From: JADGHX01 sp037200125
GTDB taxonomy: Bacteria; Pseudomonadota; Gammaproteobacteria; Steroidobacterales; Steroidobacteraceae
Length of the DNA stretch: 64,000 nucleotides
Reading direction: 5' to 3'
Assembly: GCA_037200125.1 (NCBI GenBank)
Contig: JBBCGS010000006.1
Location: forward strand, 62,001-126,000
Part shown: positions 7,314 to 15,725 of the stretch, one piece after another
How positions within the stretch are numbered: the stretch's first letter is position 1
How the letters are laid out: every line of letters starts with the position of its first letter
Program-made: the position numbers and the translations under genes
The notes under the pieces: generated by a model
The model's input: the letters and a program-made list of their open reading frames with translations, nothing else
Told to the model about the DNA's origin: nothing
Database searches by the model: none

Positions 7314-9050
7314 ATGAGTGTTTTTCGTTTCAGCCATGCGCCGATTGATACCGTCGCGTTGCGCGCGCAGCTCGCCAATCCGGAGAGCGGCGGCTATACG
7401 TCGTTCGAAGGGTGGGTGCGCAATCACAACGAAGGGCACAAGGTTCGGCATCTGGAGTACGAGGCGTTCGAGCTGCTTGCGGTGAAGGAGGGCGAGCGGA
7501 TCGTTGCGGAAGCCATCAAGCGCTTCGGCATCGAGCGCGCGGCCTGCGTACACCGCGTTGGCGACCTTGCGATCGGCGATATGGCGGTGTGGGTTGGCGC
7601 GACGGCGCGTCACCGCGACGAAGCGTTTCGTGCGTGTCGGTACATCATTGATGAAGTGAAGCATCGGGTGCCTATCTGGAAGAAGGAACACTACGAGAAC
7701 GGTGATTCCGGATGGGTCAACTGCGAGCGGTGCGCGGCGCCGGGTGAACACGAACTGCACGAACACGCGCACGAGCACGAGCACGAGCACGCCGATACGC
7801 ATCAGCACGGCGGCGCGCATCAGCGCAGCGACGCGCATCGGCACGACGACGGGCATCGGCGCAGCAGCGCGCAGCAGCACCGCGAGATCGCCTCTCAGCA
7901 AGCCGCGCCAGCGCAGGTAGAAAAGCCGGGCGCAAAGCGCGCAGCAAAACCCCAACCCGACTACTCGCGCCAAATCGCACTGAAGGAAGTCGGTGAAGCA
8001 GGCCAGGCCAAGCTGCGCAACAGCCGAGTGCTGGTGATTGGCTGCGGCGGCCTGGGCGTCCCCGTCCTCCAATACCTGGCAGGCGCCGGCATCGGCCGCA
8101 TAGGCATGGTCGACAGCGACACCCTCGAATCCTCCAACCTGCATCGTCAAACGATGTACGCCCTCGCCGACGTCGGCGAGTACAAAGCGATCCTCGCCGC
8201 CGACCGCCTGCGCGCCCTGAACCCCGACGTCGAGGCGCGCGCCTACACTCTCCGCCTCACCGCCGAGAACGCAACGGAACTGGTGAGCGACTACGACCTA
8301 GTCATCGACTGCACTGACAACTTCAGCACCAAGTTCCTGCTGAACGACGTCTGCGTGCGTCTCCGCAAGCCCGCCATCTTCTCCAGCGTCTATCAGTTCG
8401 AAGGCCAGCTCCAAGTCGTGCGCCCGGATCGGGACGGCGCCTGCCTGCGCTGCGTATGGCCCGAAGCCACGCGCGACGGCCTCGTAGGCAACTGCGCGGA
8501 AGCGGGCGTGCTCGGCCCGGTGCCCGGCGTATTCGGCAGCCTGCAGGCGCTGGAAGCCCTGAAAACATTGCTCGACCTGCCCGGCCAGCTCGGCAACGAA
8601 TTACTCGTGCTCGACCTGCTCACGATGTCGATCTCGCGCGTGCGCATCAAGCGAGCCGCGACGTGCCCGGATCACGCGAGCGCAGCCGCCGTGCGCACGC
8701 TCGACACGACCGCGCTAAAGGGCACAAGTGTTGCGCCCTCGAGCGAGCCGCTCGAGCTGAGCTTCGACTCACTCGAAGACGCCGAAGCGCAAGGCTTGAG
8801 CGTCATCGACATCCGCGAAGCGCGCGAGCTTGCCGAGATCCCGACGCCTTCAGCGAAGGCCCGCCACATCCCAATGGCGGAGTTGCTTCACGGTGGCAAG
8901 CCGCTCGCGGCCACGGGCAAGCATCTGCTCCTCTGCGCAAGCGGCCGCCGCAGCCTCGCCGCGACGGAAGAACTGCGTTCGCGCGGCCAGCACAACGTGT
9001 ATTCCCTGCGCGGCGGCGTTGCCGGCCTCGCACGACGCTCGGTCGCCTGA
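7314..9050 (+). CDS. moaE-moeB: MoaE-MoeB-rhodanese fusion with histidine-rich linker
   Basis: A 578-residue trifunctional protein. Residues 1-140 are MoaE, the large subunit of molybdopterin synthase, with the catalytic lysine region HRVPIWKKE at 118-125. Residues 145-190 form a linker with 14 histidines spaced mostly every second residue. Residues about 218-455 are a MoeB/ThiF adenylyltransferase: IGCGGLG at 242-248, the DCTDNF catalytic aspartate at 332-337 and a zinc-site CxxC at 377/380. The expected second CxxC is reduced to one Cys, 451, followed by PDH. Residues about 480-578 are a rhodanese domain with the active loop CASGRRS at 541-547. MoeB plus rhodanese is the layout of eukaryotic MOCS3; adding MoaE is unusual. 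It would activate and sulfurate the MoaD tail of the preceding gene. Confidence 0.9.
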   Translation: MSVFRFSHAPIDTVALRAQLANPESGGYTSFEGWVRNHNEGHKVRHLEYEAFELLAVKEGERIVAEAIKRFGIERAACVHRVGDLAIGDMAVWVGATARHRDEAFRACRYIIDEVKHRVPIWKKEHYENGDSGWVNCERCAAPGEHELHEHAHEHEHEHADTHQHGGAHQRSDAHRHDDGHRRSSAQQHREIASQQAAPAQVEKPGAKRAAKPQPDYSRQIALKEVGEAGQAKLRNSRVLVIGCGGLGVPVLQYLAGAGIGRIGMVDSDTLESSNLHRQTMYALADVGEYKAILAADRLRALNPDVEARAYTLRLTAENATELVSDYDLVIDCTDNFSTKFLLNDVCVRLRKPAIFSSVYQFEGQLQVVRPDRDGACLRCVWPEATRDGLVGNCAEAGVLGPVPGVFGSLQALEALKTLLDLPGQLGNELLVLDLLTMSISRVRIKRAATCPDHASAAAVRTLDTTALKGTSVAPSSEPLELSFDSLEDAEAQGLSVIDIREARELAEIPTPSAKARHIPMAELLHGGKPLAATGKHLLLCASGRRSLAATEELRSRGQHNVYSLRGGVAGLARRSVA

Positions 9051-9073
9051 TACTCCAGCGCCGCGACTCATTC

Positions 9074-10123
9074 ATGCGAGCGGCGCTCATCGCAACGATT
9101 CTCGCGGCATCGGCCGCATCGATGACCGCAGTGACAGCGACGGCGGCGGCGGATTCGCCGCCGGCCGCGCCAGGCGCGATAACGCCCAACACGCCCGCAC
9201 CGACTCACGAATCACCGTTGATCGCCTACGCCCTCGAGCTCGGCCACTCGGAGTCCCGTTCCGAGATCAGGTCCCTGCACATGGCGAACACGGCACTGCG
9301 CGCCGTGACCTTCGAAATGTCGCGTCACCCGCCGCCGAGCGATGAGGATTGCGCGCACACGCTCGGCGCGAGTCGCTTCGCCCAGCAGTACGCGCAGCTC
9401 GCAACGATTCAGGATCAACTCGGAAACTTCAAGGCGGTCATCGAGGCGAACCAATCCGCGCTCGCATGCGCACCGCGCGTGGCCTCATACGAAGCGTCGA
9501 TCGCTTCCGCCCACGTGACCCTCGATGAAATTGCGGAGGCCCGTGCCGCCGTGGAACGCGGCTACGCCCTCGACCCGGAAGATCAAGCGGTGCGCGAGGT
9601 GCGCGCCCGCCTCGACTTCGTCCAGGAGCGCTGGGCCGACGCCACTGCGCGCTTCCGCTTGCAGATGCTGGAGGAAAAATACGCGGGGCCGCCGTCCATC
9701 GACTACGTCCGCTGCTATCTCTGGCTCGCGCAACGTCGCGCCGGCGTGCGCAATCCCGATCTGCCACAAATCGCGACGACGGAGCTGAAGTCGCCGGACG
9801 CCCCCCAGGAGAAACATTGGCCCGCCCAGATCCTGGACACCCTGCGGGGCGAGCTGAGCGAAGCGGGCCTCGTGCACGTCATTCGAGAGGACGGCGCGAG
9901 GGAACCGCGTGAGTGGCTCACCGAAGCGCTGTTCTACGTAGGCGAGCTGAGGCTGGCGGAGGGCGACGCGGAAACGGCGCGACGGCACTTCGCGACCGTG
10001 GTCAACCTCAGGGTGCTGAACTTCGTGGAATACGGAATGGCGCGGGCGGAGCTGAAGAAGATGCGGGAGCGTGCGCCTGTGGCCGATGCGGCCCCCTCCC
10101 CCACCGGAACCCGGGCGCGCTAG
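9074..10123 (+). CDS. Exported TPR-type protein
   Basis: A 349-residue protein with a signal peptide (MRAALIATILAASAAS... to ATAAADS) followed by a Pro/Ala-rich linker. The remainder is helical with at least three tetratricopeptide-like repeats. One covers about residues 115-190 (YAQLATIQDQLGNFKAVIE and ARAAVERGYALDPED), and a further one near residues 285-325 (ALFYVGELRLAEGDAETARRHF). TPR modules mediate protein contacts; the partner is unknown. It is likely periplasmic. It follows the cofactor operon by 23 bases but has no sequence link to it. No ribosome-binding site is evident before the chosen ATG, which is the only start that gives a sensible signal peptide. Confidence 0.7.
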   Translation: MRAALIATILAASAASMTAVTATAAADSPPAAPGAITPNTPAPTHESPLIAYALELGHSESRSEIRSLHMANTALRAVTFEMSRHPPPSDEDCAHTLGASRFAQQYAQLATIQDQLGNFKAVIEANQSALACAPRVASYEASIASAHVTLDEIAEARAAVERGYALDPEDQAVREVRARLDFVQERWADATARFRLQMLEEKYAGPPSIDYVRCYLWLAQRRAGVRNPDLPQIATTELKSPDAPQEKHWPAQILDTLRGELSEAGLVHVIREDGAREPREWLTEALFYVGELRLAEGDAETARRHFATVVNLRVLNFVEYGMARAELKKMRERAPVADAAPSPTGTRAR

Positions 10124-10144
10124 CCGCGCGCCGGGGAGCGCGCC

Positions 10145-10483
10145 TCAGTATTCCTCGCGCTCTTTCTCGTCATCGTCGTCGTCGAGGTCGTCATCGTCCT
10201 CGTCGTCGTCTTCATCCCAATCGTCGTCGTCCTCATCGTCCTCGTCTTCTTCCTCTTCTTCCTCGTCCTCGTCTTCATCCGAGTCGGACCAGCCTTCCGG
10301 CTCCGTGGTCAGCTCCAGATCCATTTCGTGCCAGGCTTCCACGTCGATCTCCTCAATATCGCCGTCGAGATACTCGATCTCGATCAGCTCGGAATCCTCG
10401 TCGACCGACAGCACGCGGAACGACTCTTCTTCTTCCAGGTTTTCGTACCACTGCCCGGGTGTCGGTTGATAATCTCTGCTCAC
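10145..10483 (-). CDS. Highly acidic small protein (DUF6763-like)
   Basis: A 112-residue protein. Residues 1-65 form a compact domain with PGQWYENLEEEE, FRVLSVDED and IEIEYLDGDIEEID, which resembles a small conserved gammaproteobacterial family of unknown function. Its members share the GQWY...L motif and the YxDGDIEE motif. The last 40 residues are almost only Asp and Glu, a disordered polyanionic tail. The GTG start at 10483 is chosen because GGGAG lies 10 bases upstream and because family similarity begins there. The reverse strand gives a long poly-serine frame, which is an artefact of this tail. The role is unknown; polyacidic tails often bind basic proteins or metal ions. Confidence 0.75.
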   Translation of the reverse strand: MSRDYQPTPGQWYENLEEEESFRVLSVDEDSELIEIEYLDGDIEEIDVEAWHEMDLELTTEPEGWSDSDEDEDEEEEEEDEDDEDDDDWDEDDDEDDDDLDDDDDEKEREEY

Positions 10484-10597
10484 CGCTCGCTCACTCCCAA
10501 ACCCCGACTTTCGGGGAGTGCGCAAGTGTAGGGGCTGAAATCCGGTCAGGCAACGACAACCCGGCGCCGTTCGAGGGACAGTCAGAGGTGAGTTGCG

Positions 10598-10612
10598 TAT
10601 AGTTTTCGCACC
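10598..10612 (+). promoter_or_regulatory. Possible -10 element of a near-leaderless proB transcript
   Basis: TATAGT lies nine bases before the proB ATG, and no ribosome-binding site is seen between them. Transcription starting about seven bases after the hexamer would give a message beginning at or just before the ATG. The -35 region is poor. The same TATA-type box plus nine bases arrangement is seen before the minus-strand gene starting at 24214. Confidence 0.35.
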
Positions 10613-11794
10613 ATGTCAGGTCAGCGTTCCGTCCCCGATTCTCCCCTCGTTTCCGCCCGGCGCATCGTCGTCAAGGTGGGGTCCGCCCTGCTCGTCGATC
10701 AGGAAACGGGGCGGCTCAATCGGGACTGGCTCGAGACGCTGGTCGAGGACTTGCTGCGTCTGCGAGCCCGTCATCAGCAGGTCATCCTCGTGTCATCAGG
10801 CGCCATCGCCCTGGGGCGGCGAGAGCTCAAACTCGCCAAGGGTCCGCTGAGGCTCGAAGAAAAGCAGGCCGCCGCCGCAGTCGGGCAGATCCGTCTGGCT
10901 CACGCATATAAAGAGTTGCTGGAAGAGAAGGACGTCACGGTCGCACAGGTGCTGCTTACGCTCGAGGACAGTGAAGTCCGGCGGCGTTACCTGAATGCCC
11001 GCGCCACGCTGTCGGCGTTGCTGGAGCTCGGAGCCATGCCTGTCATCAATGAGAATGACACGGTGGCTACCGCCGAGATTCGCTATGGAGACAACGACAG
11101 GCTGGCCGCACGCGTCGCGCAGATGGCGAGCGCCGACTGCCTGTTGCTTCTGTCGGATGTAGACGGGCTATACACAGCAGATCCGAACAAGGACCCGAAC
11201 GCCCAGTTCATCGAGCGCGTTCCTCACGTCACGGCGGAAATCGAAGCGATGGCGGGCCGGTCCCTGTCAGACGTGGGCTCGGGCGGCATGGCCACCAAGA
11301 TCCTGGCGGCGAAGATCGCCGTCTCAGCGGGCTGCCACATGTGTATCTCCGCCGGCCATCACCCGCACCCCGTCCGTCGAATCGAAGAAGGGGCGCGCTG
11401 TACCTGGTTCGTGCCCACCGCCAACCCGAAAGCCGCGCGTAAGCAGTGGATCTCCGGCACGCTGCGCCCGGCCGGCGCGCTGACGATCGACGAGGGGGCG
11501 TTAAAGGCGCTACGCGCGGGCAAGAGCCTGCTGCCGGCCGGCGTCAAATCCGCCGGCGGGCGATTCGAACGCGGGGATACGGTGAGCGTGATCGCGCCGG
11601 GCGGCACGGAGATCGCCCGCGGCATCGTCGCCTACTCCGACACGGACGCCAACCGGATCATGGGTCGCAAATCGTCCGAAATCGAAGCCCTGCTCGGGTT
11701 CAGCGGGCGGGCGGAGATGATCCATCGCGACGATCTGGTTATCCTGCACGGCCCTGTCCCCGAGGCCACCGAGACCCTGGAGGCCGCACCATGA
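10613..11794 (+). CDS. proB: Glutamate 5-kinase with PUA domain
   Basis: ProB phosphorylates glutamate in the first step of proline synthesis. The 393-residue product has an amino-acid kinase domain (RIVVKVGSALLV near the start, VSSGAIALGRREL, NENDTVATAEIRYGDND, LLLSDVDGLY, VGSGGMATKI). A PUA domain from about residue 285 (RKQWISGTL through GRKSSEIEALLG) is typical of the bacterial enzyme and linked to feedback control by proline. The start is an ATG with a TATAGT box just upstream. It overlaps proA by the ATGA arrangement, so the two are translationally coupled. Confidence 0.96.
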   Translation: MSGQRSVPDSPLVSARRIVVKVGSALLVDQETGRLNRDWLETLVEDLLRLRARHQQVILVSSGAIALGRRELKLAKGPLRLEEKQAAAAVGQIRLAHAYKELLEEKDVTVAQVLLTLEDSEVRRRYLNARATLSALLELGAMPVINENDTVATAEIRYGDNDRLAARVAQMASADCLLLLSDVDGLYTADPNKDPNAQFIERVPHVTAEIEAMAGRSLSDVGSGGMATKILAAKIAVSAGCHMCISAGHHPHPVRRIEEGARCTWFVPTANPKAARKQWISGTLRPAGALTIDEGALKALRAGKSLLPAGVKSAGGRFERGDTVSVIAPGGTEIARGIVAYSDTDANRIMGRKSSEIEALLGFSGRAEMIHRDDLVILHGPVPEATETLEAAP

Positions 11795-13119
11795 GCCCAA
11801 CCGAGTTACGTCAAGTTACCAACGCCGCGAATGAAGAGCTCGAGGTGTCCCCGCCGGCTGACGTCGGCGCCTTGATGGAACAGATCGGGCGCGCCGCTCT
11901 CGATGCGTCCTCGGTGCTCGCACAGGCAAGCACGCAGCAGAAGAACGGTGCACTCGTCGCAGCAGCGAAAGCCATTCGCGCCGGTGTAGAAGACATCCTC
12001 GCCGCCAACGCGAAGGACATGGAGGCAGCCCGCGCTCGCAATCTGAGCGGCGCCCTCCTCGATCGCCTCAAACTCGACGAGAAGCGGGTCGAAGGGATCG
12101 CGCACTCCATCGATGAGGTCGTCGCCCTACCCGATCCCATCGGTGCCGTGTCAGCGGAATGGACCCGGCCGAACGGCCTGCAGATTCGGCGCGTGCGTGT
12201 GCCGCTGGGCGTTGTCGGCATCATCTACGAGAGCCGACCGAACGTGACAGCGGATGCGGGCGCGCTCTGCCTCAAGTCCGGCAACGCCGTCATCCTTCGC
12301 GGTGGTTCGGAGAGCGTGAACTCGAGTCGAGCGATCCACGCGTGTCTCGCTGCTGGGCTTCGCACGGCGGGGTTGCCTGAAGCTTGCATTCAGATCGTCC
12401 CGACTACGGATCGCGCAGCCGTCGGCTACATGCTGGCCGGTATGGCGGAATACATCGACGTCATCGTACCACGCGGTGGCAAGGGGCTCATCGAGCGCGT
12501 TCAACGCGAAGCGCGAGTGCCGGTGATCGGGCATCTCGACGGTAACTGCCACGTGTACATCGACAAGGATGCAGACGTGCGCATGGCGATGCAGATCGCC
12601 GTGAACGCGAAGATGAGACGCACTGGTATCTGCGGTGCCGCTGAAACGCTGCTGGTCGATCGTGCCGCAGTGGGTACGCATCTGGCCCCAGTCGTGCTCG
12701 CACTGCTCGACGCCGGATGCGAAGTGCGCGGTGACGAAACGGTGCGCAAAGTCGACGCGCGCGTTCAGCACGCGACGGAGCAGGACTGGTACACGGAGTA
12801 TCTGGACGCGATCATCGCCGCGCGCGTCGTTGACGGTGTCGACGCTGCCGTCGCTCACATCGCGAAATACGGCTCCGCACATACCGAGTCGATCGTGACG
12901 GAAAATTCGGCGACGGCGCAGCGGTTCCTGCAAACCGTGGATAGCGCGATCGTGCTCCACAACGCTTCAACCCAGTTCGCGGACGGTGGCGAGTTCGGCA
13001 TGGGCTCGGAAATTGGAATTTCTACCGACCGCTTTCACGCGCGCGGTCCCGTGGGCGTCGCGGAACTGACGAGCTACAAATACGTTGTTCGGGGTACGGG
13101 GCAGGTTCGGCCCGGATAG
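11791..13119 (+). CDS. proA: Gamma-glutamyl phosphate reductase
   Basis: ProA reduces glutamyl phosphate to the semialdehyde, the second step of proline synthesis. The 442-residue product shows the aldehyde dehydrogenase-like blocks of the family: VPLGVVGIIYESRPNVT, LRGGSESVNSS, VPRGGKGLI, the active-site cysteine in RRTGICGAAETLL and FGMGSEIGISTDRFHARGPVG near the end. The first 20 residues before the ADVGALMEQIGRAA segment are a slight extension. The ATG overlaps the proB stop. There is no recognisable terminator after it; a receiver gene on the other strand converges with it. Confidence 0.96.
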   Translation: MSPTELRQVTNAANEELEVSPPADVGALMEQIGRAALDASSVLAQASTQQKNGALVAAAKAIRAGVEDILAANAKDMEAARARNLSGALLDRLKLDEKRVEGIAHSIDEVVALPDPIGAVSAEWTRPNGLQIRRVRVPLGVVGIIYESRPNVTADAGALCLKSGNAVILRGGSESVNSSRAIHACLAAGLRTAGLPEACIQIVPTTDRAAVGYMLAGMAEYIDVIVPRGGKGLIERVQREARVPVIGHLDGNCHVYIDKDADVRMAMQIAVNAKMRRTGICGAAETLLVDRAAVGTHLAPVVLALLDAGCEVRGDETVRKVDARVQHATEQDWYTEYLDAIIAARVVDGVDAAVAHIAKYGSAHTESIVTENSATAQRFLQTVDSAIVLHNASTQFADGGEFGMGSEIGISTDRFHARGPVGVAELTSYKYVVRGTGQVRPG

Positions 13120-13160
13120 GCATCGCCCCGAAAGCCCAGCGGATTACCCTGCGGCAAGCG

Positions 13161-13200
13161 GTTTGCGTTTCAGCGCAGTGGCTTGCGTTTCAGCGCAGTT
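13161..13200. repeat. Two tandem copies of a 20-bp unit
   Basis: The unit GCTTGCGTTTCAGCGCAGTT (first copy with small changes) occurs twice in direct contact between proA and the receiver gene. The second copy includes the stop codon of the minus-strand receiver gene at 13190-13192. It looks like a local duplication. Confidence 0.8.
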
Positions 13201-13588
13201 TTGTTTGCAACCCGGTGATCAGGTCGATCAGCGCTTCCGCGCCGACCGGCTTCAGTAAATGTCCGTCGAAGCCCGCCTGGCGCGCGGCTTCGATGTCGCC
13301 CTGACGGCCCCAGCCGGTCAGCGCGATCAAAACCACCTGTTTTCCCCACGATTCCGCACGCAGGCGGCGCGCGGCTTCGTAGCCATCCATGTGCGGCATG
13401 CTGATGTCCATCAGCACCACGTCGGGCAGGAAACTTGCGCCTACATTCAAGGCCTCGAGCCCGTCGCGAGCAACGCGCGCCTGCGCGCCATACAGCTCAC
13501 AGACCAGTGCGAGGCTGGCTGCGGCGTCGTTGAGGTCGTCCACGACCATGATGCGCCCGGTCAATGGGCGCTCGGTGTTCTCCGGCAA
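13190..13588 (-). CDS. Single-domain response regulator (CheY-like receiver)
   Basis: A 132-residue stand-alone receiver domain. It carries the acidic pair D17/D18 (MVVDD), the phospho-acceptor D61 (VVLMDISMPHMDGYEAA), the switch residue T91 (LIALTGWG) and the conserved K113 (HLLKPV), so it should be phosphorylatable. There is no output domain. The LTGWG segment is the version often seen in receivers attached to or working with hybrid histidine kinases. The start is a TTG at 13588; no kinase gene is nearby. It points toward proA and away from the Crp-type regulator, so the 150 bases between 13589 and 13737 hold divergent promoters. Confidence 0.85.
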   Translation of the reverse strand: MPENTERPLTGRIMVVDDLNDAAASLALVCELYGAQARVARDGLEALNVGASFLPDVVLMDISMPHMDGYEAARRLRAESWGKQVVLIALTGWGRQGDIEAARQAGFDGHLLKPVGAEALIDLITGLQTKLR

Positions 13589-13737
13589 GTGAAAAATCCC
13601 CGAGGAGCAGCTGTTCTAATGATCTGTCAGGTTTTAGCAGCACGATTGAAGTGGGTCTGTCCGGTAGCTGACACAACGGCGAACAGCGATTGCTTAGCGT
13701 TCGCGCGAGGGTTTTTTAGCGGGTTGGCCAACTGCCT

Positions 13738-14475
13738 ATGGCAGATGCGAATCTGAGTAAATCAATCGACGCGACATCGACAACGGGCAATCGCCTGCTC
13801 GATGTATTCCTCCGGGAACATCCGGCGTTGCAGTCTGGGCTGCAACTCGTGACGTATCCCGCAGGGCATGTGACTTATCGACAAGATCGTCCCATCTCGT
13901 ACGCCTACTTTCCGGTGGCGGGCGCGCTTGCGCTGACCGTGCACATGCGCGACGGCGCGGGGTGCGAGACGACCGCCGTGGGCAACGAAGGACTCGTGGG
14001 GTTGCCCCTCTACTTTGGTCTCAGTTTCAGCCCTTATACGGTTGTACAACAGACCGAAGGTCGCTCGTATCGGATGGCGGCGCCCACCTTCCTCGACTGC
14101 ATCAAGCGAAGCGCCCCTCTTCAGAAGCTGATGCTGCGGTACTGCGAGTACACGATGCGCTTCGCCCAGCAGACTGCCGCGTGCAACACCCTTCACACGA
14201 TCAAGCAGCGGGCGTGTCGGTGGCTGCTGCTCGTGCAAGACCGTGCGGGGACGGCGGAATTCGCTCTGCCTCAGGCGATTCTTGCGGAGATGCTTGGCGT
14301 GCGCCGGCAGTCGGTAAGTGAGGTGGCTACGTTTCTTCGCAAGAAGGGGTTGATTGAGTACAAGCGGGGGTACATCACTATCGTGAATCGCAAGAAGCTG
14401 GAGGCGGCGGCTTGTTGTGAGTGTTATGGCGTTATGAACGCCTACTACCTCCGGTTACTGCCAATCGCGGCCTAA
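13738..14475 (+). CDS. Crp/Fnr-family transcriptional regulator
   Basis: A 245-residue regulator with an N-terminal cyclic-nucleotide-binding-like beta barrel (about residues 25-135, ISYAYFPVAGALAL and TTAVGNEGLVGLPL) and a C-terminal winged helix. The recognition region is LPQAILAEMLGVRRQSVSEV, about residues 180-200. The barrel lacks the cAMP-contact pattern of Crp, and no N-terminal cysteine cluster as in Fnr is present, so the effector is unknown. It resembles the large group of proteobacterial Crp-like proteins with the EGLVG motif. Two adjacent cysteines occur near the C-terminus (AACCECYG). A REP-type palindrome follows directly and may act as its terminator. Confidence 0.85.
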   Translation: MADANLSKSIDATSTTGNRLLDVFLREHPALQSGLQLVTYPAGHVTYRQDRPISYAYFPVAGALALTVHMRDGAGCETTAVGNEGLVGLPLYFGLSFSPYTVVQQTEGRSYRMAAPTFLDCIKRSAPLQKLMLRYCEYTMRFAQQTAACNTLHTIKQRACRWLLLVQDRAGTAEFALPQAILAEMLGVRRQSVSEVATFLRKKGLIEYKRGYITIVNRKKLEAAACCECYGVMNAYYLRLLPIAA

Positions 14476-14507
14476 CGAAACCCCGCCGCCGGTTTCCCGG
14501 CCCCCTC

Positions 14508-14565
14508 TTAGTCGCCCGGCGATTGAGGGCCTCTTCGAAGAGGCCCTCAATCGCCGGGCGGCTGA
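14508..14565. repeat. REP-like palindrome, two facing copies
   Basis: Two 29-base arms meet head-to-head at 14536/14537 with only two mismatches. The right arm contains the core CCTCAATCGCCGGGCGGCT. As RNA this would form a very stable hairpin just after the Crp-type gene. This is the cleanest copy of a repeat family found at 17470, 27217-27511, 31942-32052, 34017 and 35851-36027. The organisation (paired inverted units between genes) is that of bacterial REP/BIME elements. No associated transposase gene is in the window. Confidence 0.85.
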
Positions 14566-14621
14566 GAACCGGGACAGCTCCAGCCGCAGAGACCCTCGGG
14601 GCCTAAAGGCCCTTGAAAAAT

Positions 14622-14725
14622 CTAGGGTTGTCCTCACCGTAGCCGCACCCCGACACCCGGTCGAACGCATTGCCCAGTGGCGGGTCGAAGCCATGCCCCT
14701 ACGGGATCGCCCTAAGGGACAACCC
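14622..14725. other. Nested inverted repeats upstream of htpX
   Basis: GGGTTGTCC at 14624-14632 pairs with GGACAACCC at 14717-14725. Inside it CCGTAG near 14638 pairs with CTACGG near 14698. Together they could close the long leader of htpX into one structure 30 bases before the start codon. A CTTGAAA matching the heat-shock -35 consensus lies at 14612-14618, but I find no fitting -10. This may be a regulated leader; the evidence is only pairing potential. Confidence 0.3.
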
Positions 14726-14754
14726 CTGTCAAAACCGGAGCCCCTACCGCCGCC

Positions 14755-15651
14755 ATGAAACGCGTCCTGCTGTTTCTTGCGACCAACCTCGCCATCGTCC
14801 TCGTCCTGTCCGTTGTCGCCCAGTTGCTGGGCATCGACCGCTACCTCGCCGCCCGGGGTGGGCAGCTGAGCCAACTCCTCGTGGTGGCCGCCCTGTTCGG
14901 GTTTGGCGGCGCGTTCATCTCGCTCGCCATCTCCAAATGGATGGCGAAGATGTCGATGGGCGTCCAGATCATCGAGCAGCCCCGCACCGACACGGAGCAG
15001 TGGCTGGTCGCCACAGTCCGGCGCCAGGCGCAGGCCGCAGGCATCGGCATGCCGGAGGTGGGGGTCTTCAACTCGCCTGAACCGAACGCCTTCGCCACCG
15101 GCGCCCGCCGCGACGCCTCGCTGGTCGCCGTGAGCACGGGCCTGCTCGAGCGCATGAATCGGAATGAAGTCGAAGCGGTGCTCGGCCACGAGATCACTCA
15201 CGTGGCGAACGGAGACATGGTCACGCTCACCCTGATCCAGGGTGTGGTGAACACGTTCGTGATCTTCCTCTCGCGCATCCTGGGCGACATCGTCGATCGC
15301 ACGCTGTTCGGGCGTGGGCGCGACGGCGAGCGCTCGGAAGGCAACGGGCCCGCCTACTTCATCCTCGTCATCGTGTTCCAGCTGGTGCTTGGCTTCCTTG
15401 CCAACCTGATCGTGCTCTGGTTCTCGCGCTACCGTGAGTTCCGGGCGGACCAGGGCGGCGCCAAGCTCTCGGGCCGCGAGAACATGATCAGCGCGCTCGA
15501 GCGACTGAAGCAGGCGCACGAACCCCTGCCTCAGCAGTTCGCCGCGTTCGGCATCGCCTCGGGCAACGCGAGCAAGCTCACCAAACTTTTCATGAGCCAC
15601 CCGCCGCTCGATGAACGCATTGCGGCGCTGAGGGCGCTACCCCCGAGCTGA
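14755..15651 (+). CDS. htpX: Membrane-bound zinc metalloprotease HtpX
   Basis: A 298-residue M48B peptidase. Two N-terminal transmembrane helices (about residues 3-27 and 38-60) are followed by the catalytic site GHEITHVANGDM, about residues 143-154. Two more hydrophobic segments come next, with the third zinc ligand in EFRADQGGAKLSG and a closing MSHPPLDERIAAL. HtpX degrades misfolded membrane proteins and is usually stress-induced. The length and motif order match the normal enzyme. It has its own upstream region, with possible leader structure, and a strong terminator at 15681. Confidence 0.95.
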   Translation: MKRVLLFLATNLAIVLVLSVVAQLLGIDRYLAARGGQLSQLLVVAALFGFGGAFISLAISKWMAKMSMGVQIIEQPRTDTEQWLVATVRRQAQAAGIGMPEVGVFNSPEPNAFATGARRDASLVAVSTGLLERMNRNEVEAVLGHEITHVANGDMVTLTLIQGVVNTFVIFLSRILGDIVDRTLFGRGRDGERSEGNGPAYFILVIVFQLVLGFLANLIVLWFSRYREFRADQGGAKLSGRENMISALERLKQAHEPLPQQFAAFGIASGNASKLTKLFMSHPPLDERIAALRALPPS

Positions 15652-15680
15652 TCGCGCTCCTGCCGCGCGAGCCTCCTCAC

Positions 15681-15710
15681 GAAGCCCGGCGTTGCGCCGG
15701 GCTTCTTTTT
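15681..15710 (+). terminator. Rho-independent terminator of htpX
   Basis: GAAGCCCGGCG and CGCCGGGCTTC form an 11-base perfect stem with a three-base loop (TTG), followed by a run of five T. It lies 30 bases after the htpX stop. Confidence 0.93.
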
Positions 15711-15725
15711 GTCCGCCACCACCGA

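Noticed and set aside
10071..10469. Plus-strand poly-serine reading frame
   Set aside because: It is the reverse reading of the Asp/Glu tail of the minus-strand acidic protein.
14612..14660. Full sigma-32 promoter for htpX
   Set aside because: CTTGAAA is present, but no CCCCAT-like -10 lies at 11-15 bases.
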